DNA of 17,065 nt from JAVVVD01 sp964642795 (GCA_964642795.1 CAZXRQ010000042.1:1-17065); one strand, 5' to 3'; numbered from the stretch's first letter, positions 5,583 through 13,520 are shown. Notes: a model not told the origin generated them from the letters alone. Numbers and translations: made by a program.

Positions 5583-6470
5583 ATGTCCGTGTTTTCTATA
5601 ATCCTGCGACAGCTGATCAACGGGCTGCAATCAGGCTCCATATATGCGCTGGTTGCACTCGGTTACAGCATGGTTTACGGCATAATATCTCTGCTCAACT
5701 TCGCGCACGGTGATATCATCATGGTGGGCGCATATATAAGCTGGATAATGATGGCGCGTTTTGCGCTTAACCCTGTGTTTGCTGTTTTAGCGGCCGTACT
5801 TGGATGCACGCTGTTAGGCGTTACCATCGAAAAGGTAGCCTACACCCCGCTTCGCAAGTCGCCGCGTATTTCTTTGCTTATAACCGCAATAGGAATATCC
5901 TTCCTTTTAGAAAATGTGGCGCAGATGGTGTTTGGCGCGAACGCGCAGGTCATCCCGCCATTTTTTACGCTTAAATCCCCCGTGATAGGCGGTGTGGAAA
6001 TACCCGGTACGGCAATAGTCACGCTCATTACAGCGGCGGCATCCATGGTGGCTTTGACGCTGCTTGTGCAGCGCACCAAGATGGGTAAGGCGATGCGCGC
6101 AGTCAGTGAGGATACCGGCGCTGCCCAGCTTATGGGCATCAACATAAACCGTACTATATCCTTTACATTTGCAATAGGCAGCGCGCTTGCAGGCATTGGC
6201 AGCGTGCTGTATTGCAGCGCATACAATCAGGCCACCGCTACCATGGGTTCCATGCTGGGCTTGAAGGCGTTCGTCGCGGCTGTGCTGGGCGGCATAGGCT
6301 CCATCCCCGGCGCCGTGATAGGCGGCTTCGCCATAGGCATAGCGGAGGCGATGGTCAGCGCCGCGGGCCTTTCGGTCTGGAAGGACGGCGTGGTGTTCGC
6401 AATACTTATAATCGTGCTGCTGGTCAAGCCCACGGGTATACTGGGCCGGCCCATGCACGAAAAGGTTTAA
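5583..6470 (+). CDS. livH: Branched-chain amino acid ABC transporter permease LivH
   Basis: Inner-membrane permease subunit, 295 residues from the ATG at 5583. The N-terminus LRQLINGLQSGSIYALVALG and the following YSMVYGIISLLNFAHGDIIMVGAY are hallmark LivH sequences. The loop RAVSEDTGAAQLMGININ is the region that contacts the ATPases. The Gly-rich block VAAVLGGIGSIPGAVIGG and the end LLVKPTGILGRP are also typical. An in-frame ATG at 5532 would add 17 residues, but family proteins begin near LRQLINGL, so 5583 is preferred; neither has a strong Shine-Dalgarno (AAAGG is 12 bases before 5583). It pairs with LivM and is followed by it after 13 nt. ATA is the common Ile codon. Confidence 0.93.
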   Translation: MSVFSIILRQLINGLQSGSIYALVALGYSMVYGIISLLNFAHGDIIMVGAYISWIMMARFALNPVFAVLAAVLGCTLLGVTIEKVAYTPLRKSPRISLLITAIGISFLLENVAQMVFGANAQVIPPFFTLKSPVIGGVEIPGTAIVTLITAAASMVALTLLVQRTKMGKAMRAVSEDTGAAQLMGININRTISFTFAIGSALAGIGSVLYCSAYNQATATMGSMLGLKAFVAAVLGGIGSIPGAVIGGFAIGIAEAMVSAAGLSVWKDGVVFAILIIVLLVKPTGILGRPMHEKV

Positions 6471-6483
6471 GGGGGTGGGTGCA

Positions 6484-7512
6484 ATGAGAAGCAAGCCGTT
6501 TTCCCTGCCCGTGTGGGCAAGCTACCTCCTCAATGCCGCGCTGTTTGCGTTGTTCCTGCTTGTGGGGACTACGCTTATAAACAACGGCACGGTATCCACC
6601 TATTACTCCAAGGTCATAATGCTTATCGGCATCAACATAATACTTGCAGTTTCACTAAATATGGCCACGGGCTATCTGGGCCAGCTGCCGCTGGGCCATG
6701 CGGGCTTTATGGCGGTGGGCGCTTATGCTTCCGCTATATTCATGACACGCACCGGTTTGGATCCCTCCATATCCTTCCCCATAGGCATACTGCTTGCGGG
6801 CATAGTGGCCGCGATATTCGGTATACTCATAGGCATACCGGCGCTTAGGCTTACGGGCGACTATCTTGCAATAATCACGCTGGGCTTCGGCGAGATAATT
6901 CGCGTGGTGCTGCTCAACATAGACAGCGTGCTGGGCTTTAAGCTGACCTACGGCGCGGCGAGCCTTAAGTCCATACCCAAGACCACCACGTTCTTGAATG
7001 CGTTTTTGTGCGTGGGCATCACCTGCTTTGTGATACATACCATCATGAAGTCCCGCCATGGCCGCGCAATACTCTCCATCCGTGAAAATGAGATCGCGGC
7101 AGACGCCTGCGGCATAAACATGACCTACTACAAGACGCTGGGCTTTACGGTATCGGCGTTTTTCGCCGGAGTGGCCGGCGCACTGTACGCAAGCTACTTG
7201 GGCATACTCAGTCCCTCAAGCTTTGGCTTTATGAAATCCATAGAAATACTGGTAATGGTGGTGCTGGGCGGCATGGGCTCTATGGTTGGCTCCGTGCTGG
7301 CGGCAACGGTGCTTACCGCCGTGCCGGAGGTGCTGCGCGCATTCTCAGACTACCGTATGATAGTATACTCGCTGCTGTTGATACTGGTGATGATCTTCAA
7401 GCCCTCGGGACTTATGGGTATGTACGATTTTTCGCTTAAACGCATTATCGAGCGCATAGCGAACGGCAAGCCTCGCAAACAAAACGTGAAGGAGGCGGAA
7501 AACGATGGATAA
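6484..7512 (+). CDS. livM: Branched-chain amino acid ABC transporter permease LivM
   Basis: Second permease subunit, 342 residues from the ATG at 6484; a GTG at 6475 in the same frame would add three residues. The signature ATGYLGQLPLGHAGFMAVGA is in the second or third membrane helix, and RENEIAADACGINMTYYK is the cytoplasmic coupling loop. It ends with the family block VMIFKPSGLMGMYDF followed by a basic tail. AAGGGGGTG upstream serves as ribosome-binding site. It overlaps livG by 8 bases, indicating translational coupling. Runs of ATA Ile codons (for example around 6781-6840) are marked. Confidence 0.93.
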   Translation: MRSKPFSLPVWASYLLNAALFALFLLVGTTLINNGTVSTYYSKVIMLIGINIILAVSLNMATGYLGQLPLGHAGFMAVGAYASAIFMTRTGLDPSISFPIGILLAGIVAAIFGILIGIPALRLTGDYLAIITLGFGEIIRVVLLNIDSVLGFKLTYGAASLKSIPKTTTFLNAFLCVGITCFVIHTIMKSRHGRAILSIRENEIAADACGINMTYYKTLGFTVSAFFAGVAGALYASYLGILSPSSFGFMKSIEILVMVVLGGMGSMVGSVLAATVLTAVPEVLRAFSDYRMIVYSLLLILVMIFKPSGLMGMYDFSLKRIIERIANGKPRKQNVKEAENDG

Positions 7513-8344
7513 GCTCATACCGCTTCCCAGCTTGGGACTGGTACCCGAGCGCGACTATGATAAGCGCCCCATACTGGACATACATCATTTGGGGATAGAC
7601 TTTGGCGGATTGCACGCTGTGGACGACTTCAACCTTGTTATTGGCCGTACCGAGATAGCCGGACTGATAGGCCCAAACGGTGCGGGCAAGACCACGGTGT
7701 TCAACCTGCTTACCAATGTGTATAACCCGACGCGCGGCGTTATACTGCTGGACGGCGTGGACATACGCGGGAAAAAGACCTATCAGCTGGTAAAGATGGG
7801 CGTTGCCCGTACGTTCCAGAACATACGTCTTTTTAAGGATCTAACCGTCGAGGACAACGTGCGAATAGGACTGCATAACGAGTCCGACTATACGCTTGCG
7901 GAATCCGTACTGCGTATGCCGCGCTACTGGAAACAGGAAAAACGCGCGCACGAGCGGGTTCTGGAGCTGTTGAGCATATTCGATATGCAGAACACGGCGG
8001 ATTGGAAATCCGGCAGCCTGCCTTACGGCGCGCAGCGCCGGCTGGAGATAGTCCGTGCGCTGGCAACCGATCCCAAGCTGCTGCTGCTGGACGAGCCTGC
8101 CGCCGGCATGAACCCGTCCGAGACCGCCGAGCTTATGGATAACATACGCAAGATACGCGATATGTTTGGCATAGCCATAATCCTCATAGAGCATGATATG
8201 AACCTGGTAATGGGCATATGCGAGGGCATAGCCGTGTTGAATAACGGCAGGATAATCGCTAAAGGCTCGCCCGAGGAGATACAGAGAAACCCCGACGTTA
8301 TCGAGGCGTATCTTGGCAAGCAGGAAACGGAAAAGGAGGGCTGA
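7505..8344 (+). CDS. livG: Branched-chain amino acid ABC transporter ATPase LivG
   Basis: Cytoplasmic ATPase subunit, 279 residues, with AAGGAGG before its ATG. Walker A is GPNGAGKT (56-63), the Q-loop is TFQN (Q105), the signature is the variant LPYGAQRR (172-179) usual for LivG, Walker B is KLLLLDEP (191-198), and the switch His is H230 in IEHDM. The C-terminus IAKGSPEEIQRNPDVIEAYLG is the LivG tail. A 20-residue N-terminal extension rich in Pro and charged residues precedes the ATPase fold. It forms a heterodimer with LivF to drive LivHM. It overlaps livM and is followed by livF after 3 nt. Confidence 0.96.
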   Translation: MDKLIPLPSLGLVPERDYDKRPILDIHHLGIDFGGLHAVDDFNLVIGRTEIAGLIGPNGAGKTTVFNLLTNVYNPTRGVILLDGVDIRGKKTYQLVKMGVARTFQNIRLFKDLTVEDNVRIGLHNESDYTLAESVLRMPRYWKQEKRAHERVLELLSIFDMQNTADWKSGSLPYGAQRRLEIVRALATDPKLLLLDEPAAGMNPSETAELMDNIRKIRDMFGIAIILIEHDMNLVMGICEGIAVLNNGRIIAKGSPEEIQRNPDVIEAYLGKQETEKEG

Positions 8345-8347
8345 GCC

Positions 8348-9052
8348 ATGCTTGAAGTCAACAACATCCATGTTTACTATGGCAACATACACGCGCTTAA
8401 GGACGTTTCCTTCCGTGTTGACGAGGGCGAGATAGTCACCCTTATAGGCGCAAACGGCGCGGGTAAAACCACTACCATGCATACTATGTCCGGCCTTATC
8501 AAGCCTAAAAGCGGCCACGTAAAGCTGAAAGGGCGCGATATAACCGCGACCACGCCGCAGCAGCGCGTGAAGCTGGGCATGAGCCAGGCGCCGGAGGGGC
8601 GCAGGATATTCCCTCACCTTACCGTGCTGGAAAACCTTGAGATGGGTGCATACCTCAGAAACGACAAGCAGGGTATAAAGGACGACATCGAAAGCGTATA
8701 TAGCCATTTCCCCGTGCTGAAGGAGCGCACGAAGCAGCCCGCGGGCACGCTGTCCGGCGGCGAGCAGCAGATGCTTGCGATGGGCCGGGCGCTTATGAGC
8801 AGGCCGTCCATACTGCTGCTGGACGAGCCCAGCATGGGTCTGTCGCCGCTGCTGGTGCAGGAGATATTCGATATAATCACCGAGATAAACTCGACCGGTA
8901 CTACAATATTGCTGGTGGAGCAGAACGCAAGCATGGCACTGCGCATAGCTAACCGCGCGTATGTGCTGGAGACGGGCAGGATCGTTCTTTCCGGCACGGG
9001 CGCGGAGCTAAGCGCAAGCCCGGAGATCAAAAAAGCGTATCTGGGCGGCTGA
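8348..9052 (+). CDS. livF: Branched-chain amino acid ABC transporter ATPase LivF
   Basis: Second ATPase of the Liv complex, 234 residues, the usual length. Walker A is GANGAGKT (34-41), the segment APEGRRIFPHLTVLENL (81-97) is typical of LivF, the signature is LSGGEQQ (135-141), and Walker B is ILLLDEP (155-161). The switch region reads LLVEQNA, the LivF form without His. It is the last gene of the operon; GGAGGG lies shortly before its ATG, at the end of livG, and a strong terminator follows 28 nt after the stop. Confidence 0.96.
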   Translation: MLEVNNIHVYYGNIHALKDVSFRVDEGEIVTLIGANGAGKTTTMHTMSGLIKPKSGHVKLKGRDITATTPQQRVKLGMSQAPEGRRIFPHLTVLENLEMGAYLRNDKQGIKDDIESVYSHFPVLKERTKQPAGTLSGGEQQMLAMGRALMSRPSILLLDEPSMGLSPLLVQEIFDIITEINSTGTTILLVEQNASMALRIANRAYVLETGRIVLSGTGAELSASPEIKKAYLGG

Positions 9053-9080
9053 CGCAGGCCGCGCGGATATCATATTCAGG

Positions 9081-9119
9081 AAAAAATGCACCTTTCCGCC
9101 TTCGGAAGGTGCATTTTTT
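9081..9119. terminator. Strong bidirectional terminator after livF
   Basis: AAAAAATGCACC and GGTGCATTTTTT (9081-9092 and 9108-9119) plus an inner CTTTCCG/CGGAAG with one bulged T form a stem of about 17 bp with a CCTT loop. T-tracts occur on both strands. It ends the liv operon on the plus strand and the methyltransferase-like remnant on the minus strand, whose stop is only 30 nt away. Confidence 0.9.
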
Positions 9120-9148
9120 CCTGTTTTTGCGGGCAGGCATGGAAGCAT

Positions 9149-9552
9149 CTACCAAATAAACGGTATAAGCCTGTATTTGACCTTGGCCATGTATTCCTTG
9201 TACCCGGCCAACCCCTCCTCAAGCACCTTTTCCTCGTTGAGTATGCGCAGCGCGAGTACCGGAATGAAGCCAAGGAATACGATGAACGATATGGGTGAAC
9301 CAAGCACGAGCGGCATACTTAAAAACAGCAGCAGCGCCGCCGCGTACATCGGATGGCGCACTATCCCGTAAAGACCCGTATCCACCACCTTTTGATTCTG
9401 CTGGATCTCCACCGTGCGGGACAGATATGCGTTTTCACGCATGACCCCTGCCCATAGTCCGTAGCCTGCAAGCAGGAACAGCAAAAGCCGGTGACCGCCA
9501 CACCGGACATGAGCTTGATAACGGCGCTTGCCAGGAGCTGCCTGCGTTCCAT
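9149..9552 (-). pseudogene. Decayed isoprenylcysteine carboxyl methyltransferase (ICMT/PEMT)-like gene
   Basis: The original start is probably the ATG at 9552, with AGAGG six bases upstream, giving about 23 residues (MERRQLLASAVIKLMSGVAV) that match what I recall of the N-terminus of bacterial ICMT-like membrane methyltransferases. This frame then runs into unrelated codons. From about 9484 the next frame continues the family: MRENAYLSRTVEI, QKVVDTGLYGIVRHPMYAA (cofactor-binding RHPMY), then NEEKVLEEGLAGYKEY and KYRLIPFIW. Full-length relatives have roughly 80-90 further residues between the two parts, so an internal deletion plus frameshift is the simplest reading. The 111-residue C-terminal part could in principle be translated from a TTG at 9484, but has no Shine-Dalgarno. 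An assembly error is possible. Confidence 0.7.
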
Positions 9553-9594
9553 AACAAACCTCTTTTAGTTTGGAATGATTAACCTGCTGCGCGT

Positions 9595-10761
9595 TTATGT
9601 GATGCTGCGCCGTGCGGATTTAGTCCCGCGCTTATCGTCATACATGGATTCGTCCGCGATGCGAATAAGCCGCTTTGCGCTATCCAGATCCGTACAGTCG
9701 CCGCTTGCTACGCCTATCCCGACCGACAGTGCGTACGGGTTACACCCGCTTGCGTTTATACTGTCCAGTTTGTCGTCAATAAAGCGACTGATCCGCTGGA
9801 TGTCATCGCCGGACAGATCCTTTCCCACGATAAGGAATTCGTCCCCGCCAAATCTGCAGAGGAAGGTCTTCTTTGAAGCCCTGTCACACGACAGCTTAAG
9901 CGTGTCGGCTACGTTGAGCAGCGCATGATCCCCGGCGAGATGGCCGAATTTGTCGTTTATCTGCTTGAAGCTGTTTATGTCTATCATAATTACGGAGAGT
10001 CTTATCACAGAACGGTTTTGTATGCTGCCAAGGATATACTTATCCAAACCGCTGCGGTTGTTGAGCCCGGTAAGCGTGTCGGTTGCGATCTGATTGTTTT
10101 GCTCAACCAGGAAAAAGGCGATGATGGAAACGGTTATACCGACCTGCGTGGAGGTGACGCCATAGAATAGCATCTGAAGGATACCCGCCACCACCGGAGC
10201 AATTATGAAATACAGCAGCGGAGCAAACTCGCGCCGCTTGGATTTGTTCGTTTCGCGCAGCATGGTCAGCGCCGTAAGCAAGGTGGAGTACAATAGATAC
10301 AGCCATGTGATAGCCCAGTGCAGGTATACGCCGGCATTTCGCACATACCGATCGGATTCGTCAATGGTGAACAGTATGCGCGTAAACGGGTTGGAGAGGG
10401 CCACGGCGGTAAAGGCCAACAGCGGTATTGCCAGCAGCCATATTTTATTTTGGTTCGTCCGGGTGATCCTTCCAATGCACAATTCCACATACAGTGCCCA
10501 GAGGAAGCAGATTACCGCGAGCATTTCGAAAAAAAGCAGATTGCTTATCTGCAATACTGCGCGCGCGCCGGTAAAAAACTGCCCGCGGCATATTCCGGCG
10601 ACCATGTCCGCAAGGCACAGGATCATCGTTGCCCACAGCAGCCTGTTGAAAACGATTTTTTGTGTGGATAAATTGTTGCGCTGCCTTCGCATCTGCTCCT
10701 TAAGCAACAGCATCAAAACTATGCAGATGGAGTTTATTTCGATGTAGTAAACTGCGCTCAT
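9595..10761 (-). CDS. Membrane diguanylate cyclase (GGDEF), no I-site
   Basis: 388 residues. The N-terminal ~220 residues hold about six to seven hydrophobic helices (for example 7-20, 41-58, 72-92, 108-122, 147-167, 181-200, 205-219), and the C-terminus is a GGDEF domain. Catalytic motifs are intact: DTLTGLNNR (228-236), metal Asp in IMIDINSFKQIND, and RFGGDEF with GGDEF at 305-309. The c-di-GMP inhibitory site RxxD is missing: the position before the active site reads SKKT. It should make c-di-GMP from GTP in response to a signal sensed in or near the membrane. The ATG has AGAGG six bases upstream. It follows another GGDEF gene after 233 nt with its own possible promoter. Confidence 0.9.
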   Translation of the reverse strand: MSAVYYIEINSICIVLMLLLKEQMRRQRNNLSTQKIVFNRLLWATMILCLADMVAGICRGQFFTGARAVLQISNLLFFEMLAVICFLWALYVELCIGRITRTNQNKIWLLAIPLLAFTAVALSNPFTRILFTIDESDRYVRNAGVYLHWAITWLYLLYSTLLTALTMLRETNKSKRREFAPLLYFIIAPVVAGILQMLFYGVTSTQVGITVSIIAFFLVEQNNQIATDTLTGLNNRSGLDKYILGSIQNRSVIRLSVIMIDINSFKQINDKFGHLAGDHALLNVADTLKLSCDRASKKTFLCRFGGDEFLIVGKDLSGDDIQRISRFIDDKLDSINASGCNPYALSVGIGVASGDCTDLDSAKRLIRIADESMYDDKRGTKSARRSIT

Positions 10762-10865
10762 ATAATACCTCTAAAAGCCGTCGGAAGCATAGCGCCGTGA
10801 GGACGATAAAGCGCTGTATGCCGCTTCGGCCGGGCGCGTCGAGCATCGCCCCGTATACTTGAACC

Positions 10866-10895
10866 ATTCTATCACATTTAAAGCGCGCTTGTACA
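10866..10895 (-). promoter_or_regulatory. Possible promoter of the first GGDEF gene
   Basis: On the minus strand TGTACA (10895-10890) and TAGAAT (10871-10866) are 18 bases apart. The -35 match is partial. The 233-nt gap between the two GGDEF genes (10762-10994) shows no clear gene and no clear terminator; the stretch GGCGTTTTTTGCC near 10946 is too short to call. Confidence 0.3.
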
Positions 10896-10994
10896 GAAAG
10901 GCGCTGCAGGCTTTTTGTGAAGGACGCTGAAGGGCATAATTGAGCCGGCAAAAAACGCCGAACGTCGAATATAGTATTGTAGGTTGGGACTGTC

Positions 10995-12104
10995 TTAGTT
11001 CATATCGTCGATATTATGAAAAATTGAGCCGTTTTTTGTTTGGCCTTTGACCTCATACATTGCAGCGTCTGCGGCGCTGAACATAGCGTTATAGTCTACA
11101 TGCACCTTGTCCGTTATGATTACGCCGATGCTGCATGTGGCGTGCAGCGCGACGTTTTCCCCCGAAACCTCAAGCAGCGAGCGCTGAAGTCCGGCCAGGC
11201 GGCGGCGTATCTCATTTGGACCGGGCGCTCCAGCCAGCATCACGCCGAATTCGTCGCCTCCCACTCGGCCCTTTATGTCGCTTTGGCGGAATGTGCCGTT
11301 TATCAGCTCTCCCATGGCGTGCAGCAGAAGATCGCCGTTATGGTGGCCATAGGTGTCGTTGATGGCCTTGAAATCATCTATGTCTATTATCATCAGCGCG
11401 CAACGCTCGTCTTTTCGGCGCAGATCGAGATAGGCCCTGCACTGCGCCTCAAAAGAGGCCTTGTTTAAAAGCCCGGTAAGCTGGTCCGTCACGCTTAGCC
11501 GCTTGAACTCCATGCGTGCGCGGTAGTCACGCTGGCGCAGGCGGTTGGTGGTGTTCATTACAATAAGAGAAAACAGCAGCGACGCTATGGAATTGAATAT
11601 ATCCTGCTGGGCGCAGGAGGTGGTTTTAAATTTGACCACAAGGAGGAGGAACAGCGCTTCGCTTAACGCATAAATTATAAGCAGCACGCGGGGACGCTGG
11701 ATAAGCGTAACTGGCATGAGCATAAAGCACAGCGTTACGTATATCTGCGGCGTGTCGGGGTACGGAAACACGCTTATGGCTATAAAAACTAAAAGCAAAG
11801 CCACAAAAAGCGATGCCGAGGCGATATCGACTACAATGCAGGGAACTGAGAATTTAGTAAATTTGCAAATGCCGGCAAATATAACAAACGAAAGCAGAAT
11901 GGGAGGGAGCAGCCAGTATTCCCGGGTGATGCTCCAGCTGCGGATGATGAATGGCGCGATCAGGAACAATACAAAACACAGCATCAGTCCACATAGACAT
12001 GCTATGAAAATGGTAGATAGATTTTCACGTGCGATGGCCTCGCGGTCATCGCGGAAGTAGTCCTCTCCATTGGGAGGCGACATAAAGTCAAATAATTTGC
12101 GCAT
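10995..12104 (-). CDS. Membrane diguanylate cyclase (GGDEF) with I-site
   Basis: 369 residues from the ATG at 12104, which has GGAG seven bases upstream; an upstream extension of 24 codons overlaps likely promoter sequence and is not chosen. About six hydrophobic helices (31-54, 63-80, 88-112, 120-135, 139-157, 168-185) precede a GGDEF domain. Motifs: VTDQLTGLLNK, metal Asp D241 in IIDIDDFKAIND, and RVGGDEF (GGDEF 282-286). The inhibitory site RQSD (273-276) is intact, so product feedback is expected, unlike its neighbour. It lies downstream of aroQ on the same strand; TATAAT at 12132-12127 in the 56-nt gap may mark a separate start, though no good -35 goes with it. Confidence 0.92.
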   Translation of the reverse strand: MRKLFDFMSPPNGEDYFRDDREAIARENLSTIFIACLCGLMLCFVLFLIAPFIIRSWSITREYWLLPPILLSFVIFAGICKFTKFSVPCIVVDIASASLFVALLLVFIAISVFPYPDTPQIYVTLCFMLMPVTLIQRPRVLLIIYALSEALFLLLVVKFKTTSCAQQDIFNSIASLLFSLIVMNTTNRLRQRDYRARMEFKRLSVTDQLTGLLNKASFEAQCRAYLDLRRKDERCALMIIDIDDFKAINDTYGHHNGDLLLHAMGELINGTFRQSDIKGRVGGDEFGVMLAGAPGPNEIRRRLAGLQRSLLEVSGENVALHATCSIGVIITDKVHVDYNAMFSAADAAMYEVKGQTKNGSIFHNIDDMN

Positions 12105-12160
12105 GAATTCTCTCCGGACACGAACCATTATACAATAACTGCTTAAATTATACACTATTT

Positions 12161-12598
12161 CTAACGGGCTTGACAATGCCCCAATATTTTTTCCAGCGCA
12201 AGCTCGTAGCCTAGCGTACCCTTGCCGGTTATAACATCGAAGCAGACCTCGGCGGTTACGCTGTGCGCTCTGAACGGCTCGCGGGCATAGATATCGCTTA
12301 TATGCACCTCTACCACGGGTAAGCCGCTTGCGGCTATGGCATCCCTGAGCGCATAGGAATAGTGTGCAAGTGCGCCGGGATTAAGCACGACGCCAGCACA
12401 GCCCCCCATTGCCGCTTGCAGCCGGTCTATCAGCGCGCCCTCGTGGTTTGATTGGAAGCATTCCAGCTCACAGCCTGCCTCGCGGCAGAGTGCGGCACAG
12501 CGCGCTTCGATATCCGCAAGCGTTTCAGAGCCGTATATATCCGGCTCGCGTATGCCGGTAAGGTTAAGGTTGGGCCCGTTCATCAAAAGCAGCTTCAC
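12161..12598 (-). CDS. aroQ: Type II 3-dehydroquinate dehydratase
   Basis: Shikimate pathway step 3, 3-dehydroquinate to 3-dehydroshikimate. 145 residues from a GTG at 12598, the normal size for this dodecameric enzyme. Motifs: NGPNLNLTGIREPDIYG (7-23) with the lid Arg (R17) and the active-site Tyr (Y22), QSNHEG (49-54), LNPGALAHYSYALRDAI (72-88) and VEVHISDIYAREPFRAHS (96-113), all clear family blocks. The GTG has GAGG about seven bases upstream; an ATG at 12616 would add six residues but has no ribosome-binding site. It is divergent from aroE, the next step of the pathway, with only 65 bp between them. Confidence 0.93.
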   Translation of the reverse strand: MKLLLMNGPNLNLTGIREPDIYGSETLADIEARCAALCREAGCELECFQSNHEGALIDRLQAAMGGCAGVVLNPGALAHYSYALRDAIAASGLPVVEVHISDIYAREPFRAHSVTAEVCFDVITGKGTLGYELALEKILGHCQAR

Positions 12599-12601
12599 GG
12601 C

Positions 12602-12631
12602 TTGCCTCACATTCATACAGGATGGTAAAAT
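12602..12631 (+). promoter_or_regulatory. Possible aroE promoter
   Basis: TTGCCT (12602-12607) and TAAAAT (12626-12631) are 18 bases apart, a fair sigma-A match. It starts just beyond the aroQ start codon and overlaps the opposing aroQ promoter candidate, so the two genes may compete for polymerase. Confidence 0.35.
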
Positions 12632-12632
12632 C

Positions 12633-12662
12633 ATAATATCACTTTGGTAAGGAGCATTGCAA
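12633..12662 (-). promoter_or_regulatory. Possible aroQ promoter
   Basis: On the minus strand TTGCAA (12662-12657) and TATTAT (12638-12633) are 18 bases apart. The -35 touches the aroE start codon and its ribosome-binding region, so the divergent pair has almost no spare intergenic DNA. Confidence 0.4.
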
Positions 12663-12663
12663 C

Positions 12664-13431
12664 ATGAAGCACTACGCTTTGCTTGGCGATCCTGTGGAGC
12701 ACAGCCTTTCGCCTGATATATACACCCGGCTGTTTGAGCGTTTCGGCGTGCAGGCGGATTTTTCGCTGCGCCGTGTGCCGCGGGGCGAGCTTTCGTCCCT
12801 GGCATGGGAAGGACTTTCGGGATTTGCCTGCACCATGCCGCACAAGCAGGATATAATGCGGCACCTTGATGAAATATCTCCCGAAGCCCGGCGCGCAGGC
12901 AGCGTGAACATAGTGCGGGTAAACGGTGACAGGATGGCAGGTTATTCCACGGACGGCGCTGGCGCGCTGCGTGCGTTAGCCGACGCCGGTGTACGGATAT
13001 CCGGCGCGCGGACGCTTGTACTGGGAACGGGCGGCGCGGCGCGCGCGGCTATATGCGCCCTGTCGGACGCGGGCGCAGCCGTGACCGTGACCGGCCGCAA
13101 CAGGGCTGCGTTGGCGGCGCTTTCGCAGGAATTGAACGTTGATGCGCATATCTGGCCGGCAAAAGTCAACGCGGACATATTTGTAAATGCGACGCCGCTG
13201 GGAATGCAAGGCGGCGCGGAATTCGGCGCTTTGGATTTTGTAGGCGAGCTGCCAGCTCAGGCGGCGGTGTTGGATATGGTATATGCCCCGCGGGAAACCG
13301 CGCTGCTTGCGCACGCAAAGGCATATGGGCTTACGGCCGTGCCGGGGCTGGAGATGCTCAGGCAGCAGGCGGCGCTCGCGTTTTTTATTTGGACGGGGAT
13401 TCGGGTGGATGCAAAGGATATAAGCGTGTGA
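12664..13431 (+). CDS. aroE: Shikimate dehydrogenase
   Basis: Reduces 3-dehydroshikimate to shikimate, normally with NADPH; 255 residues. The substrate-binding SLS is at 14-16, catalytic Lys K61 in TMPHKQD, catalytic Asp D97 in STDGAG, the dinucleotide loop GTGGAARA (121-128), and the cofactor-binding GRNRA (144-148), whose Arg fits NADP. NATPLGM, DMVYAPRETALL and GLEMLRQQAALAFFIWTG are the expected C-terminal blocks. The ATG has TAAGGAG about ten bases upstream. The product of its divergent neighbour aroQ is its substrate. The stop codon is immediately followed by a large inverted-repeat element. Confidence 0.95.
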   Translation: MKHYALLGDPVEHSLSPDIYTRLFERFGVQADFSLRRVPRGELSSLAWEGLSGFACTMPHKQDIMRHLDEISPEARRAGSVNIVRVNGDRMAGYSTDGAGALRALADAGVRISGARTLVLGTGGAARAAICALSDAGAAVTVTGRNRAALAALSQELNVDAHIWPAKVNADIFVNATPLGMQGGAEFGALDFVGELPAQAAVLDMVYAPRETALLAHAKAYGLTAVPGLEMLRQQAALAFFIWTGIRVDAKDISV

Positions 13432-13520
13432 CCGGGCCTGCGCGGCGCGCGTAAACCGCATGCGGTTTACGCGGCTATGCCGCTTGGCGCGCTTTGCGCG
13501 CCGCGCGCCGCGCAGCCCGG
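13432..13520. repeat. 89-nt cloverleaf-like inverted-repeat element
   Basis: An outer arm at 13432-13450 is complementary to 13503-13520 over 18 bp with one bulged G. Three hairpins fill the interior with almost no gap: GTAAACCGCA/TGCGGTTTAC (13451-13470, a perfect palindrome extending to 13448-13473), GCGGC-TAT-GCCGC (13471-13483), and GGCGCGC-TTT-GCGCGCC (13486-13502). It begins at the base after the aroE stop. It resembles palindromic intergenic repeats (REP/BIME-like) or a structured 3' end. It may help end aroE transcription, although only a weak T-stretch follows (CTTTTATT near 13539). Confidence 0.7.

Noticed and set aside
10700..10951. 83-codon ORF overlapping the start of the first GGDEF gene
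   Set aside because: No ribosome-binding site, overlaps the GGDEF gene in another frame, and contains promoter-like sequence.
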